A stretch of DNA of 64,000 bases from Promicromonospora umidemergens (GCF_024171995.1 NZ_JAMTCT010000003.1:310001-374000), one strand, 5' to 3'; positions 28,526-38,205 are shown, counted from the stretch's first letter. The notes: generated by a model not told the origin, from the sequence alone. Translations and numbers: made by a program.

Positions 28526-28929
28526 GTACCCCCGAACAGCGCGGGCTTCTCGACACGAGCGTCTTCATCGCCTCGGAGTCCGGGCGGCCCCTCGACGCCA
28601 GCGCACTCCCCGAAGAGTCGTTCGTCTCCGTGATCACCCGGGCCGAGCTGCAGGCCGGGGTCCTTGCGGCGAGGGACTCGGAGACCCGCGCGCGGCGTCT
28701 GGCCACCCTCGACGCCATCGGTGCGCTCGAGCTGCTCCCTGTCGACGCAGGCGCTGCTTCGCACTGGGCACGCCTGCGGATCAAACTTGCCGAGAACAAG
28801 CGCAGGCTCAACGTCAACGACCTGTGGATCGCATCGATCGCCCTGGCGAACAACCTCCCGGTCGTGACCCAGGACGCCGATTTCGAACCCCTCAACGAGC
28901 TCGGGGCCCTCACCGTCGTCCGAGTCTGA
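28522..28929 (+). CDS. vapC: PIN-domain (VapC-type) toxin RNase
   Basis: 135 residues from the GTG at 28522 that overlaps the antitoxin stop. The PIN-domain acidic residues are visible as D11 (LLDTSVFI), E42 (ITRAELQAG), D100 (NVNDLWIA) and D118/D120 (TQDAD), giving a complete Mg-binding site. PIN toxins cut specific RNAs (tRNA or rRNA loops) when freed from the antitoxin. It runs convergently to within 9 bases of the SURF1 gene. All active-site residues appear intact, so the module looks functional. Confidence 0.9.
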   Translation: MSTPEQRGLLDTSVFIASESGRPLDASALPEESFVSVITRAELQAGVLAARDSETRARRLATLDAIGALELLPVDAGAASHWARLRIKLAENKRRLNVNDLWIASIALANNLPVVTQDADFEPLNELGALTVVRV

Positions 28930-28938
28930 CCGACTTCC

Positions 28939-29841
28939 TCACACGGACGGCAGTCCCGCGATGCCCGTGTCGGCGTCGGTCGGCTCGCCGCCCCGGCGAC
29001 CCCCGGCCATCTCGTCCCGCACCAGGCGGATCCACAGCAGCACGGCGAACCCGCCGAACAGCCACCACTGCAGGGCGTAGAAGATGTTCTGCAGGTTGGC
29101 GCCCGAGCCGCCGTCGATCGTGGGTCGCGGCAGGGCCGCGACTCCCCCGCTCTCGGGGGAACCGGGACCTTCGGTCGCCACGAGGTAGCCCGTGTAGATG
29201 GGCCCGCCCCACTCGTTGACGAGCGCGCTGAGGGCGATCTGCTCGGTCTGCCCGTCCACGACTGCCGCGCTGCCCGACGTCGCCTCGCCCGCCTGCAGCC
29301 AGCCCGTCACCGTGACCTCACCCTTCGGAAGGGTCAGCGCCTCGGCGTCGGCAGGTTTCTCCACCCAGCCCTGGACCACCGCCAGCACGGGCGCGCCGGA
29401 GAGGTCGGCCCAGGACTCGCCGCCCGCTCCGTCGTCGGACACCCGGAAGGGGGCCAGGACGAGGTAGCCGGTGTGGCCCTCCAGGACGCGGCCGGGTACC
29501 AGCAGCGAACCAGTGGGCTCGAACTCGCCGGCCACCCGGACCTCACGGCCGACCAGCTCTCCGGGGAAGCTCTCCTGCGGCGCGAGGACGTCGCCCAGCC
29601 AGGACGGTCCCGCGGCGGCGGCCTCGGCGATCTCCTGCTGTGCGGCCAGGTCCGCGCGTTCGTAGGCGCGGTCCAGCTGCCATGCGCCCAGCCTGCCGCA
29701 CACGAACGCCGCCAGCACGAACACGAGCAGCAACCCGATCATGCGGGGCTGCCGGGCGACCTGGAGGAAGGTGCGGCGCTCGGGACGTGCATCGGCGTCG
29801 GGCGCCGTCTGCGTGGATGTGCTGGGGGCACTGACAGGCAT
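28939..29841 (-). CDS. SURF1-family cytochrome oxidase assembly protein
   Basis: 300 residues from the ATG at 29841. A polar N-terminal stretch is followed by helix 1 (about 34-51, ending GRLGAWQLDRAYER, the SURF1 hallmark). An extracytoplasmic domain follows with VRVAGEFEPTGSLLVPGR and helix 2 at about 255-272 (YALQWWLFGGFAVLLWIRL). SURF1 proteins help insert heme into aa3-type cytochrome c oxidase. Unlike typical members of about 240-270 residues, it has Asp/Gly-rich insertions near 135-145. It is divergent from the phosphoketolase operon. No oxidase genes are nearby. Confidence 0.9.
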   Translation of the reverse strand: MPVSAPSTSTQTAPDADARPERRTFLQVARQPRMIGLLLVFVLAAFVCGRLGAWQLDRAYERADLAAQQEIAEAAAAGPSWLGDVLAPQESFPGELVGREVRVAGEFEPTGSLLVPGRVLEGHTGYLVLAPFRVSDDGAGGESWADLSGAPVLAVVQGWVEKPADAEALTLPKGEVTVTGWLQAGEATSGSAAVVDGQTEQIALSALVNEWGGPIYTGYLVATEGPGSPESGGVAALPRPTIDGGSGANLQNIFYALQWWLFGGFAVLLWIRLVRDEMAGGRRGGEPTDADTGIAGLPSV

Positions 29842-29958
29842 GACGTCAACGGTAACCGCCCGCGGACGTGTCGCGTGCCCAGCCGTTCTGCGTTCGAATG
29901 AACAAGGAGCCGACCCGGCACAGATTCCGCACGTAGCTTGCAGGTAGGAGCGTGAGTG

Positions 29959-32448
29959 ATGACAACGACCACAGTCCCCGACTCCCCGACCACCGGATGG
30001 CGCGCGACCGGCGTCGCCCAGCTGGAGCCCGCCGACCTGGAACGCCTCGATGCGTGGTGGCGGGCCGCCAACTACCTCTCCGTGGGCCAGATCTACCTGC
30101 TCGACAACCCGCTCCTGCGCGAACCGCTCACCGCGGACCACGTCAAGCCGCGGCTGCTGGGCCACTGGGGCACCACACCGGGACTGAACTTCCTGTACGC
30201 GCACCTGAACCGGGCCATCAAGGAGCGGCAGCAGCAGACGGTCTATGTCACAGGTCCCGGCCACGGCGGGCCGGGGCTGGTCGCCTCGGCGTACCTGGAC
30301 GGCACCTACTCCGAGGTCTACAGCGACATCACCGAGGACACCGAGGGTGTGCAGCGCCTGTTCCGGCAGTTCTCCTTCCCTGGCGGCATCCCCAGCCACG
30401 TCGCCCCGGAGACGCCGGGCTCGATCCACGAGGGCGGCGAGCTCGGCTACGCCCTGAGCCACGCCTACGGCGCCGTCTTCGACAACCCCGGCCTGCTCGT
30501 CGCCGCGGTGGTGGGCGACGGCGAGGCCGAGACCGGACCGCTCGCCACGTCCTGGCACTCGAACAAGTTCCTCAACCCTGCCCAGGACGGCGTCGTGCTG
30601 CCGATCCTGCACCTCAACGGCTACAAGATCGCCAACCCGACCGTGCTGGCGCGCATCCCGGAGCAGGAGCTCAGGGCCCTCATGGTCGGCTACGGGCACA
30701 AGCCGTACTTCTTCGAGGGCGGGTACGACCAGGACGAGCCGCCGCTCGAGACGCACCGCCGGTTCGCGGCCCTGCTCGACGAGGTGCTCGACGAGATCGC
30801 CACGATCAAGGCACGGGCGGCGAAGGGCGACCTGGCCCGGCCGACGTGGCCCATGATCGTGTTCCGCACGCCCAAGGGGTGGAGCGGCCCGGCCGAGATC
30901 GACGGCAAGAAGACGACGGGGTCATGGCGGGCGCACCAGGTGCCGCTCGCGAGCGCCCGCGACACCGACGAGCACCTGCGCGTGCTCGAGGAGTGGCTCA
31001 AGTCGTACCGCCCGGAGGAGCTGTTCGACGACGACGGCCGCGTGCTGCCCGAGATCACCGAGCTGGCGCCAGAGGGGTCGCTGCGGATGAGCGCCACCCC
31101 GCACGCGAACGGCGGGCTGCTGCTCAGGGACCTGCGGCTGCCGGACTTCCGCGAGTACGCCGTGGACGTCCCGGCGCCCGGCGGGACGAAGTCCGAGGCA
31201 CCGCGGGTACTGGGCCAGTGGCTCACCGACGTGATCCGGCTGAACCCGGACAACTTCCGGATCTTCGGCCCGGACGAGGTCGCGTCGAACCGGCTGCAGG
31301 CCGTGTACGACGCAACGAACAAGCAGTGGAACGCCGAGTACATCGGGCCGGAGGTCGACGAGCACATGGCCCGCGCGGGCCGCGTCATGGAGGTCCTGAG
31401 CGAGCACCAGGTGCAGGGCTGGCTGGAGGGCTACCTCCTCACCGGCCGGCACGGGCTGCTGACGAGCTACGAGGCGTTCATCCACATCGTCGACTCGATG
31501 TTCAACCAGCACGCCAAGTGGCTCAAGGTCTCGAACGACATCCCGTGGCGCCGCCCCATCGCGTCCCTGAACTACCTGCTGTCCAGCCATGTCTGGCGGC
31601 AGGACCACAACGGGTTCAGCCACCAGGACCCCGGGTTCATCGACCACGTGATGAACAAGAAGGCGGAGATCGTGCGGGTCTATCTCCCGCCGGACGCCAA
31701 CACCCTGCTCAGCACCTACGACCACTGCCTGCGCAGCCGCCAGTACGTGAACGTCGTGGTCGCGGGCAAGCAGCCGACGCCCAACCTCCTCGACATGCAG
31801 GCCGCCGTCGCGCACTGCACACGCGGCCTCGGCATCTGGGACTGGGCGGGCACGGAGACGCCGGGCGAGCAGCCGGACGTCGTCCTGGGCTGCGCCGGCG
31901 ACGTGCCGACCCTCGAGACGCTCGCCGCGGCGGACATCCTGCGCCGCGAGCTGCCCGACCTCAAGGTGCGCGTGGTGAACGTGGTGGACCTGATGCGGCT
32001 GCAGGACGCGACCGAGCACCCGCACGGCCTGACCCACCGCGAGTTCGACGGCCTGTTCACGACCGACCGGCCGGTGGTCTTCGCCTACCACGGGTACCCC
32101 TGGCTCATCCACCGCCTCACCTACCGCCGCACGGGCCACCCGCACTGGCACGTGCGCGGGTACAAGGAGGAGGGCACCACCACGACGCCGTTCGACATGG
32201 TCATGCTCAACGACCTCGACCGGTACCACCTTGTGATCGATGTCATCGACCGGGTCCCGTCGCTGGGCAGCGCCCACGCCGGGCTGCGCCAGCGCATGCA
32301 GGACGCCCGGCTGCGCGCCCGCGCCTGGACCCGTGAGCACGGCGACGACATCCCCGAGGTGCGCGACTGGGTCTGGCCGGACGCCCAGGACCTGGCGGAC
32401 GGCGACCAGGTTGACGCTACGCTCGGCACTGGTGGAGACAACGAGTAG
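29959..32448 (+). CDS. xfp: Xylulose-5-phosphate/fructose-6-phosphate phosphoketolase
   Basis: 829 residues from the ATG at 29959, eight bases after TAGGAG; the GTG at 29956 is possible but too close to that site. A thiamine-diphosphate enzyme splitting xylulose-5-P (or fructose-6-P) with phosphate into acetyl-phosphate and glyceraldehyde-3-P (or erythrose-4-P). Signatures are [10 protein letters not shown] near the N-terminus, [10 protein letters not shown] near 95, the ThDP motif [19 protein letters not shown] near 190-205, and a C-terminal [17 protein letters not shown]. Pta and AckA are encoded next, so acetyl-P can be turned into acetyl-CoA, or into acetate plus ATP. Confidence 0.96.
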   Translation: MTTTTVPDSPTTGWRATGVAQLEPADLERLDAWWRAANYLSVGQIYLLDNPLLREPLTADHVKPRLLGHWGTTPGLNFLYAHLNRAIKERQQQTVYVTGPGHGGPGLVASAYLDGTYSEVYSDITEDTEGVQRLFRQFSFPGGIPSHVAPETPGSIHEGGELGYALSHAYGAVFDNPGLLVAAVVGDGEAETGPLATSWHSNKFLNPAQDGVVLPILHLNGYKIANPTVLARIPEQELRALMVGYGHKPYFFEGGYDQDEPPLETHRRFAALLDEVLDEIATIKARAAKGDLARPTWPMIVFRTPKGWSGPAEIDGKKTTGSWRAHQVPLASARDTDEHLRVLEEWLKSYRPEELFDDDGRVLPEITELAPEGSLRMSATPHANGGLLLRDLRLPDFREYAVDVPAPGGTKSEAPRVLGQWLTDVIRLNPDNFRIFGPDEVASNRLQAVYDATNKQWNAEYIGPEVDEHMARAGRVMEVLSEHQVQGWLEGYLLTGRHGLLTSYEAFIHIVDSMFNQHAKWLKVSNDIPWRRPIASLNYLLSSHVWRQDHNGFSHQDPGFIDHVMNKKAEIVRVYLPPDANTLLSTYDHCLRSRQYVNVVVAGKQPTPNLLDMQAAVAHCTRGLGIWDWAGTETPGEQPDVVLGCAGDVPTLETLAAADILRRELPDLKVRVVNVVDLMRLQDATEHPHGLTHREFDGLFTTDRPVVFAYHGYPWLIHRLTYRRTGHPHWHVRGYKEEGTTTTPFDMVMLNDLDRYHLVIDVIDRVPSLGSAHAGLRQRMQDARLRARAWTREHGDDIPEVRDWVWPDAQDLADGDQVDATLGTGGDNE

Positions 32449-32482
32449 CAGCAATACCACTTCAGCGGACACGGAGCGACAT

Positions 32483-34648
32483 GTGACCGGCGCGACCCGC
32501 AGCATCGTCATCGCATCACCGGAGGGCGCGAGCGGAAAGTCGACGGTCGCTCTGGGCGTCCTCGACCTCCTGGTCCGCAAGGGCCAGCGGGTCGGGGTCT
32601 TCCGGCCCGTGTCACGCGCCACGGAGGCCGAGGACACCAGCGGCGAACGTGACCACGTCCTCGAGCTCCTCCTTGAGCACGACGGCGTCGACGTCGGTTA
32701 CGCCGACGCCATCGGCGTGACCTACGCGGACGTGCACGCCGACCCGGAGGCGGCGCTGAGCCGCATCGTGTCGCGGTTCCACGACCTCGCCGCGCGCTGC
32801 GACTCGGTCGTGGTGCTCGGTACCGACTACACCGACGTCGCCGGCCCCACCGAGCTCTCGTTCAACGCACGCATCGCGGCGAACCTCGGCGCGCCGGTGC
32901 TGCTCGTGGTCTCCGGCCGCGAGCGCACGCCCGAGGAGGTCCGCGCCCTGGCCGACGTGAGCCTCGCCGAGCTGGCGGCGCACCACGCGCAGTCGATCGG
33001 TCTGGTCGTCAACCGCGCGGACACCCACAGCGCGCTGGACGTCCGGACCCTGCTGGCCGCGGCCCAGCCCGACCTGCCGGTGTGGACCATCCCCGAGGAA
33101 CCGTTCCTGCAGGCCCCGACCGTTGGCCAGCTCCTGGACGCCGTGGACGGCACGCTCGCGCTGGGTGACCCCGAGCTGCTGGGCCGCGAGGCGCTCGAGC
33201 TCCTCGTCGGTGCCATGAGCTTCGAGCACCTGCTCGAACGGCTGACCGACGGCGCCGTCGTCATCACCCCCGGCGACCGCACCGACCTCCTGATCGGCCT
33301 GCTCGCCGCGCACCAGACGCCGTCGTTCCCGTCGCTGGCGGGGATCGTCCTCAACGGCGGGTTCTACCCGCAGGGTCGCCCGGCGGAGCTGCTGGAGGCG
33401 ATGCGGCCGAGGCTGCCGGTCATCACCACGGAGCTCGGCACGTACACGGCGGCCCGCGCGGCCGCCACGACCCGCGGCCGGGTCGACAAGGGCTCGGTAC
33501 GCAAGGTCGAGACCGCTCGAGCGTTGTTCGAGCGGAACGTGGACTCAGCGGCGCTCGCCGCGCGTCTCGACCTGCCGCGGCCGCAGGTCGTCACGCCGCT
33601 GATGTTCGAGTACCAGCTCATCGAGCGGGCCCGGAACGACCGCCGGCACATCGTGCTGCCGGAGGGCTCCGACGACCGGATCCTCCGCGCCGCGTCGACG
33701 GTGCTGGCCCGGCAGATCGCGGACCTGACCATCCTGGGCGACGACGAGCCGGTCCGCGCCCGCGCGGCCGAGCTGGGGCTCGACATCGAGGCGGCCCGCG
33801 TGCTGTCGCCGCACGATCCCGAGCACGTGGAGCAGTTCGCCGCCGAGTACACCCGCCTCCGGGCGCACAAGGGCATGACCGTCGAGCGGGCGCGGGAGAT
33901 CGTCACCGACGTCTCCTACTTCGGCACGATGATGGTGCATCTCAACCTCGCCGACGGCATGGTCTCGGGTGCCGCCCACTCGACGGCCCACACCATCCGG
34001 CCGTCGTTCGAGATCATCAGGACGAAGCCCGATACGTCGTCGGTCTCGTCGGTCTTTCTCATGTGCCTCGAGGACCGCGTGCTCGTGTACGGCGACTGCG
34101 CGGTCATCCCCGACCCGACGTCGGCCGAGCTCGCCGACATCGCGATCTCCTCCGCCGCCACCGCGGCGCAGTTCGGCGTGGAACCACGCATCGCGATGCT
34201 CTCCTACTCCACGGGCACGTCCGGGACGGGCGCCGACGTGGACAAGGTCCGCACCGCCACGGGGCTCGTCCGCGAGCGCATCGCGAAGCTCGACATCGAG
34301 CTCGACGTCGACGGACCCATCCAGTACGACGCCGCCGTGGACGCCTCGGTCGCCGCGTCCAAGCTGCCGGAGTCCGACGTCGCCGGGCGGGCCACCGTGT
34401 TCGTGTTCCCCGACCTGAACACGGGCAACAACACATACAAGGCGGTGCAGCGGTCGGCGGGCGCTGTCGCCGTCGGCCCGGTGCTGCAGGGCCTGAACAA
34501 GCCGGTGAACGACCTGTCCCGCGGCGCCCTGGTCCAGGACATAGTCAACACGGTGGCGATAACGGCCATCCAGGCCCAGGCCACGTCGGAGCCTGGTACG
34601 CCGCGGGTCGAGCCCGTCGAGCCCGTCGAGAGCAAGGAGTCCGCATGA
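32483..34648 (+). CDS. pta: Phosphate acetyltransferase, long P-loop/DRTGG form
   Basis: 721 residues from the GTG at 32483, with GGAG upstream; an earlier in-frame GTG at 32432 overlaps the xfp end and would put 17 extra residues before the P-loop. Interconverts acetyl-phosphate and acetyl-CoA. An AAA_26-like N-terminal domain (P-loop ASPEGASGKST at about 10-20) and a DRTGG domain (about 220-330) are probably regulatory. The PTA catalytic domain lies at about 375-710 (RRHIVLPEGSDDRILRAA, SYSTGTSGTGADVDKV, VFPDLNTGNNTYKAVQR). The stop overlaps the ackA start (ATGA). Confidence 0.95.
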   Translation: MTGATRSIVIASPEGASGKSTVALGVLDLLVRKGQRVGVFRPVSRATEAEDTSGERDHVLELLLEHDGVDVGYADAIGVTYADVHADPEAALSRIVSRFHDLAARCDSVVVLGTDYTDVAGPTELSFNARIAANLGAPVLLVVSGRERTPEEVRALADVSLAELAAHHAQSIGLVVNRADTHSALDVRTLLAAAQPDLPVWTIPEEPFLQAPTVGQLLDAVDGTLALGDPELLGREALELLVGAMSFEHLLERLTDGAVVITPGDRTDLLIGLLAAHQTPSFPSLAGIVLNGGFYPQGRPAELLEAMRPRLPVITTELGTYTAARAAATTRGRVDKGSVRKVETARALFERNVDSAALAARLDLPRPQVVTPLMFEYQLIERARNDRRHIVLPEGSDDRILRAASTVLARQIADLTILGDDEPVRARAAELGLDIEAARVLSPHDPEHVEQFAAEYTRLRAHKGMTVERAREIVTDVSYFGTMMVHLNLADGMVSGAAHSTAHTIRPSFEIIRTKPDTSSVSSVFLMCLEDRVLVYGDCAVIPDPTSAELADIAISSAATAAQFGVEPRIAMLSYSTGTSGTGADVDKVRTATGLVRERIAKLDIELDVDGPIQYDAAVDASVAASKLPESDVAGRATVFVFPDLNTGNNTYKAVQRSAGAVAVGPVLQGLNKPVNDLSRGALVQDIVNTVAITAIQAQATSEPGTPRVEPVEPVESKESA

Positions 34649-35925
34649 CCCAGACCGTCCTCGTCCTCAACTCCGGCTCGTCGTCGCTGAAGTACCAGCT
34701 CGTCGACCCCACGTCCGGCCAGTCGGTGGCCGGTGGCATCGTCGAGCGGATCGGCGAGTCCACCGGTTCGGCCACGCACCAGTGGGGCGAGTCCGAGACG
34801 GTCCGCGACGCCCCCGTGCCGGACCACGGCGCGGCACTGCGCCTGGTGCTCGACCTGTTCGACGAGACGGGGCCGTCCCTCGCGGACGCAGGCATCACCG
34901 CCGTCGGGCACCGGGTGGTGCACGGCGGCGCGGTGTTCACCGAGCCGACGCCGGTCGACGACGACGTCGTGACCGCCGTGCGCGACCTCATCCCGCTGGC
35001 CCCGCTGCACAACCCGGCGGCCGTCAAGGGGATCGAGGTGGCGCGCGAGCTGCTGTCGCACCTGCCCCACGTCGCCGTGTTCGACACCGCGTTCTTCGCG
35101 CCGCTGCCCGCTGCCGCCGCGACCTACGCCCTGGACCGCAAGGTCACCGCGGAGCACGGGATACGCCGGTACGGGTTCCACGGCACGTCGCACGGGTTCG
35201 TGTCGTCCGCCGTGACCGCGCACCCGGCCGTCGTCGCCAAGCTGGCGGCCGAGGGCCGCGGGCCCGAGACGCTGCGCCAGGTGGTGCTGCACCTGGGAAA
35301 CGGCGCGTCGGCGTCGGCGGTGCTGGGTGGGCGGCCGGTCGACACGTCGATGGGGTTCACGCCGCTCGAGGGTCTCGTGATGGGCACCCGGCCGGGCGAC
35401 GTGGACCCGGGCATCGTGTTCCACCTGGTGCGTGCGGGCATGTCGGCGCCGGACGTCGACACGCTGCTGAACAAGCAGTCCGGCCTCCTCGGGATGTCGG
35501 GGGTGAACGACATGCGCGAGGTGCGGAAGCTGGCCGACTCTGGTGACGCCGACGCGCGCCTCGCCCTGGAGGTGTACCTGCACCGGTTGCGCAAGTACGT
35601 GGGGGCGTACGCGGCGGTGCTTGGCGGCATCGACGTGCTGACGTTCACCGCGGGCGTCGGCGAGAACGACCATCGCGTCCGCTCGGGCGTGGTGCGGGAC
35701 CTGAAGTTCCTCGGCCTGAGCATCGACCCGGCGGCGAACGAGGCACGGTCGGACGAGGCGCGGGTGGTCTCGATGACGCCCGGCCCCCGGGACGGGTCAG
35801 AGCCGCTGGCCGCCCTTCGACAGGGTCAGGAGCCACCTGTCGAGACCCCCCTCGTCATGGTCGTCCCGACCAACGAGGAGCTGGCGATCGCACGCCAGAC
35901 GATGGAGCTGGTCGAGGGCTCGTAG
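34645..35925 (+). CDS. ackA: Acetate kinase with an in-frame palindromic insert
   Basis: 426 residues from the ATG overlapping the pta stop; typical AckA is about 400. Makes acetate and ATP from acetyl-phosphate and ADP. Family motifs are VLVLNSGSSSLKYQL, AVFDTAFF, RRYGFHGTSHGFV, HLGNGASASAV, MGTRPGDVDPG and FTAGVGENDHRVR. The extra length is an Arg/Gln/Glu-rich segment near residues 380-400, just before the conserved C-terminal VVPTNEELAIARQT. It is encoded by an 8-bp-armed palindrome (35817-35843) and probably sits in a surface loop. It is the last gene of the xfp-pta-ackA operon. Confidence 0.95.
   Translation: MTQTVLVLNSGSSSLKYQLVDPTSGQSVAGGIVERIGESTGSATHQWGESETVRDAPVPDHGAALRLVLDLFDETGPSLADAGITAVGHRVVHGGAVFTEPTPVDDDVVTAVRDLIPLAPLHNPAAVKGIEVARELLSHLPHVAVFDTAFFAPLPAAAATYALDRKVTAEHGIRRYGFHGTSHGFVSSAVTAHPAVVAKLAAEGRGPETLRQVVLHLGNGASASAVLGGRPVDTSMGFTPLEGLVMGTRPGDVDPGIVFHLVRAGMSAPDVDTLLNKQSGLLGMSGVNDMREVRKLADSGDADARLALEVYLHRLRKYVGAYAAVLGGIDVLTFTAGVGENDHRVRSGVVRDLKFLGLSIDPAANEARSDEARVVSMTPGPRDGSEPLAALRQGQEPPVETPLVMVVPTNEELAIARQTMELVEGS
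35817..35843. repeat. Palindrome inserted inside ackA
   Basis: TCGACAGG (35817-35824) and CCTGTCGA (35836-35843) with an 11-base centre, in frame within the coding sequence. The motif resembles a TTCGACAGGCTCA-type palindrome that, from memory, is dispersed in many actinobacterial genomes. Copy number cannot be tested here. Confidence 0.5.
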
Positions 35926-35959
35926 CCCGGCGAGGCACCAGGGATACCGGCGACAGCGC

Positions 35960-35977
35960 GGGCGCCGTCCGGCGCCC
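35960..35977 (+). terminator. Terminator of the xfp-pta-ackA operon
   Basis: Perfect 7-bp GC arms (GGGCGCC and GGCGCCC) with a GTCC loop, 35 bases after the ackA stop. Confidence 0.65.
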
Positions 35978-36015
35978 TCGAAGTCGCTCACCACGGCAGA
36001 CCGTAGGCTCGCTCC

Positions 36016-36948
36016 GTGACCCTCTTCATCGATCCGCCGGTGTGGCCCGCGCACGGGACTCTGTTCTCCCACCTGGTCTCGGACGGGTCGCTGCAGGAGC
36101 TTCGACTGTTCGCACGGGCGGCCGGCGTACCCGATCGCGCGTTCGACCTCGACCACTACGACGTCCCCGCCGAGCGGTACGACGAGCTGGTCGCGGCGGG
36201 CGCGGTCCGCGTCGAGGGCGGAGACCTGGCCCGGCGGCTCGCGGGCTCGGGCCTGCGCGTCTCGGGCGCCGAGCGGAATCGTGCCAAGCGAGCGGCACTC
36301 CTGACCCGCTGGGACGGCCTGTGGGCCGATCCCGGTCCGGCGCACAAGGCCGGCGAGGAGCTGGTGAACCGCTGGCGCGAGCCCCACCGCGTCTACCACT
36401 CGACCCTGCACCTGGCCGTTGCCCTGGACGCGCTCGACTCCATCGCTGCCCAGACCCGGGCCTCGGAGCGCGTGCTCTGGCGAGCCCGGCTCGCTCTCTG
36501 GTTCCACGATGCCGTGCACGACGGCGTCGCCCGGCAGGACGAGGAACGTTCAGCCGCGCTGGTCGCGGAGCTGCTCGGCCCCCTGGCCGGGAGCGAGGTC
36601 TCGAGCGAGGACGTCGACGAGATCGCACGCCTCGTCATGGTCACGGCGGACCACGGTCCCGCGCCCGACGACGTCGTCGGCGGCCTGGTCAGCGATGCCG
36701 ACCTGGCGGTGCTTGGCGGCAGCCCCGCCGTCTACACGCGGTACACCCGCCAGGTGCGCGCCGAGTACTGCGACGTGCCCGACCCGCTGTTCCGCTCCGG
36801 CCGGTCCCAGGTGCTCCGCACGCTCCTGGCCGGCGCCCCTCTGTTCCGCACCGCACCGGGCGCCGCCCGCTGGGAGCTCACGACGGAGACGAACCTCCGC
36901 GCCGAGCTGGCCCTCCTGAGCGCCTACCGTCGGGACGGACCCATGTAG
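36016..36948 (+). CDS. DUF4031 domain fused to an HD-type phosphohydrolase-like domain
   Basis: 310 residues from the GTG at 36016. The N-terminal 80 residues are DUF4031 (IDPPVWPAHGTLFSHLVSDGSLQELRLFA, then DHYDVP). From about 105 to the end is an HD-superfamily predicted metal-dependent hydrolase, with RWREPHRVYHSTLHL, LWFHDAVHD and VMVTADH supplying His/Asp metal ligands. DUF4031 often occurs as a stand-alone protein of about 90 residues, so the fusion links two proteins of unknown but possibly shared substrate. The gene is flanked by hairpins and isolated. Enzymatic activity is inferred from the ligands only. Confidence 0.8.
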   Translation: MTLFIDPPVWPAHGTLFSHLVSDGSLQELRLFARAAGVPDRAFDLDHYDVPAERYDELVAAGAVRVEGGDLARRLAGSGLRVSGAERNRAKRAALLTRWDGLWADPGPAHKAGEELVNRWREPHRVYHSTLHLAVALDALDSIAAQTRASERVLWRARLALWFHDAVHDGVARQDEERSAALVAELLGPLAGSEVSSEDVDEIARLVMVTADHGPAPDDVVGGLVSDADLAVLGGSPAVYTRYTRQVRAEYCDVPDPLFRSGRSQVLRTLLAGAPLFRTAPGAARWELTTETNLRAELALLSAYRRDGPM

Positions 36949-37007
36949 TCGGCAAAACGTCAGATGGTCGGCAACCCGAGTTACCGATCACCTGACGTTT
37001 TGCCGAC
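36948..37007 (+). terminator. Long hairpin with repeated arms after the DUF4031-HD gene
   Basis: 27-bp arms (36948-36974 and 36981-37007) with three differences and a 6-nt loop. The left arm starts on the last base of the stop codon and contains GTCGGCAA twice. An in-frame ATG at 36964 lies inside it and was not used as a gene start. Confidence 0.65.
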
Positions 37008-37065
37008 CACGCCGGGCTTCGCGGTCAATCCCACGCACCAGCCCGAGCAGGGTACGGTTCCCGAC

Positions 37066-37689
37066 GTGACTCCCCTCAAGTGCACCGCGATCGTCGCGGG
37101 CGTGCTCGCTGTCGCGTTCATCGTCCCCGTGACCGTGGTGCAGGCCACCGGGCAGGCCCGGGTGCGGCACGATCAGAGCGAGATCGAGAAGGCCGACGCC
37201 GTCATCGTGCTCGGCGCCGGGCTACGTGCCGACGGGACGCCGTCCACGTACCTGCGCCGCCGCGTCGAGGCGGGCGCGGAGCTCTACCGCGCGGGGATCG
37301 CGCCGACGGTCATCCTGAGCGGGGACGCGCACGACAACGCCGACGGCACCCGGTACGACGAGCCCGGCTCGATGCGCGCCTGGCTCCTGGACAACGACCT
37401 CGGTGTCCCGGACGACGCGCTGGTCCTGGACCGCGAGGGCTTCAACACCACCGCGACGTGCCGCCGTGCCCATGATCTCTACGGAGCGCGCACCGCCGTC
37501 GTCGTCACGCAGGACTACCACCTGCGCCGCACCCTCTACTCGTGCGTGGAGGCCGGGCTCGATGCTGTCGGGGTGGGCGTGAGCGCCGCGACCTCGGTGC
37601 CGGTGCAGGCAGCCTGGTGGCACGTGCGAGAGCTGCCTGCGAGCTGGAAGGCCGCCGTTCGATCCCTCGGCCGACGCCGCACCAGCTGA
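37066..37689 (+). CDS. SanA/YdcF-like (DUF218) envelope protein
   Basis: 207-208 residues from the GTG at 37066; the upstream ATG at 36964 is within a hairpin. One N-terminal hydrophobic helix (about 7-26) anchors the protein with its body outside. The DUF218 fold shows VIVLGAGLRADGTPSTYLRRRVEAG, VILSGD, MRAWLLDNDLGVPDDALVLDREGFNTTATC and VVVTQDYHLRRTLY, the set seen in SanA (vancomycin exclusion) and YdcF/ElyC. A role in envelope integrity is inferred from those relatives. It ends convergently with the DUF4442 gene. Confidence 0.85.
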   Translation: MTPLKCTAIVAGVLAVAFIVPVTVVQATGQARVRHDQSEIEKADAVIVLGAGLRADGTPSTYLRRRVEAGAELYRAGIAPTVILSGDAHDNADGTRYDEPGSMRAWLLDNDLGVPDDALVLDREGFNTTATCRRAHDLYGARTAVVVTQDYHLRRTLYSCVEAGLDAVGVGVSAATSVPVQAAWWHVRELPASWKAAVRSLGRRRTS

Positions 37690-37722
37690 CCTGACGGTCC
37701 TCGCCACGTCGCCCGACCCGGG

Positions 37723-38205
37723 TCACCTCTTCTTCGGTGTGACCCACAGGTGGATCGTGCCCTCGACCACCACGGTCCCGTCGGCCAGGACCCCGCGCAC
37801 CCGCACCGGCAGGTCCGGGTCTACGCCGTCCCACTGCGCCTGGTCGGTCTCGGCCACGCACGTGACGTCACCGGCCGACTTCGCGAGGTAGGCGACCTCC
37901 ATGCCCTTCGGCAGCCAGCGCTTGCTGTCGGGCACCGTGGCCTCGGCGAGCGAGCCCATGGCCATCTCGAGCCCGTTGCAGACGGCGATCGCGTGCACCG
38001 TGCCGATGTGGTTCCGGTTGCGCCGCCGGTTAGGCACCACTACCTCGCCGTAGTTCGGCCGCATGTCGACCACTCGCGGGGCGAAGCTGCCGAAGTACGG
38101 GGCCTTGAGGGTGTAGGCCGCCGTGAAGATCCGCTTGCCGAGCAGCCCGCCGATGACCGGCAGGGAGTTCGCTGACTTCCAGAAGGCGTGGAGCTGCGTC
38201 GTCAT
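37723..38205 (-). CDS. DUF4442 hotdog-fold (thioesterase-like) protein
   Basis: 160 residues matching DUF4442: a short N-terminal helix (FWKSANSLPVIGGLLGKRIFTAAY), then the hotdog domain with NRRRNRNHIGTVHAIAVCNGLEMAMG in the central helix. The C-terminal strand ends GTIHLWVTPKK. Members of this fold hydrolyse acyl-CoA or bind acyl groups, but no substrate is established for the family. The start ATG at 38205 is the only good one. It is probably monocistronic. Confidence 0.87.
   Translation of the reverse strand: MTTQLHAFWKSANSLPVIGGLLGKRIFTAAYTLKAPYFGSFAPRVVDMRPNYGEVVVPNRRRNRNHIGTVHAIAVCNGLEMAMGSLAEATVPDSKRWLPKGMEVAYLAKSAGDVTCVAETDQAQWDGVDPDLPVRVRGVLADGTVVVEGTIHLWVTPKKR

Noticed and set aside
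36964-37065. Upstream start for the SanA/YdcF-like protein
   Set aside because: The ATG lies within a 27-bp-armed hairpin, and the extra 34 residues precede the membrane anchor without family similarity.
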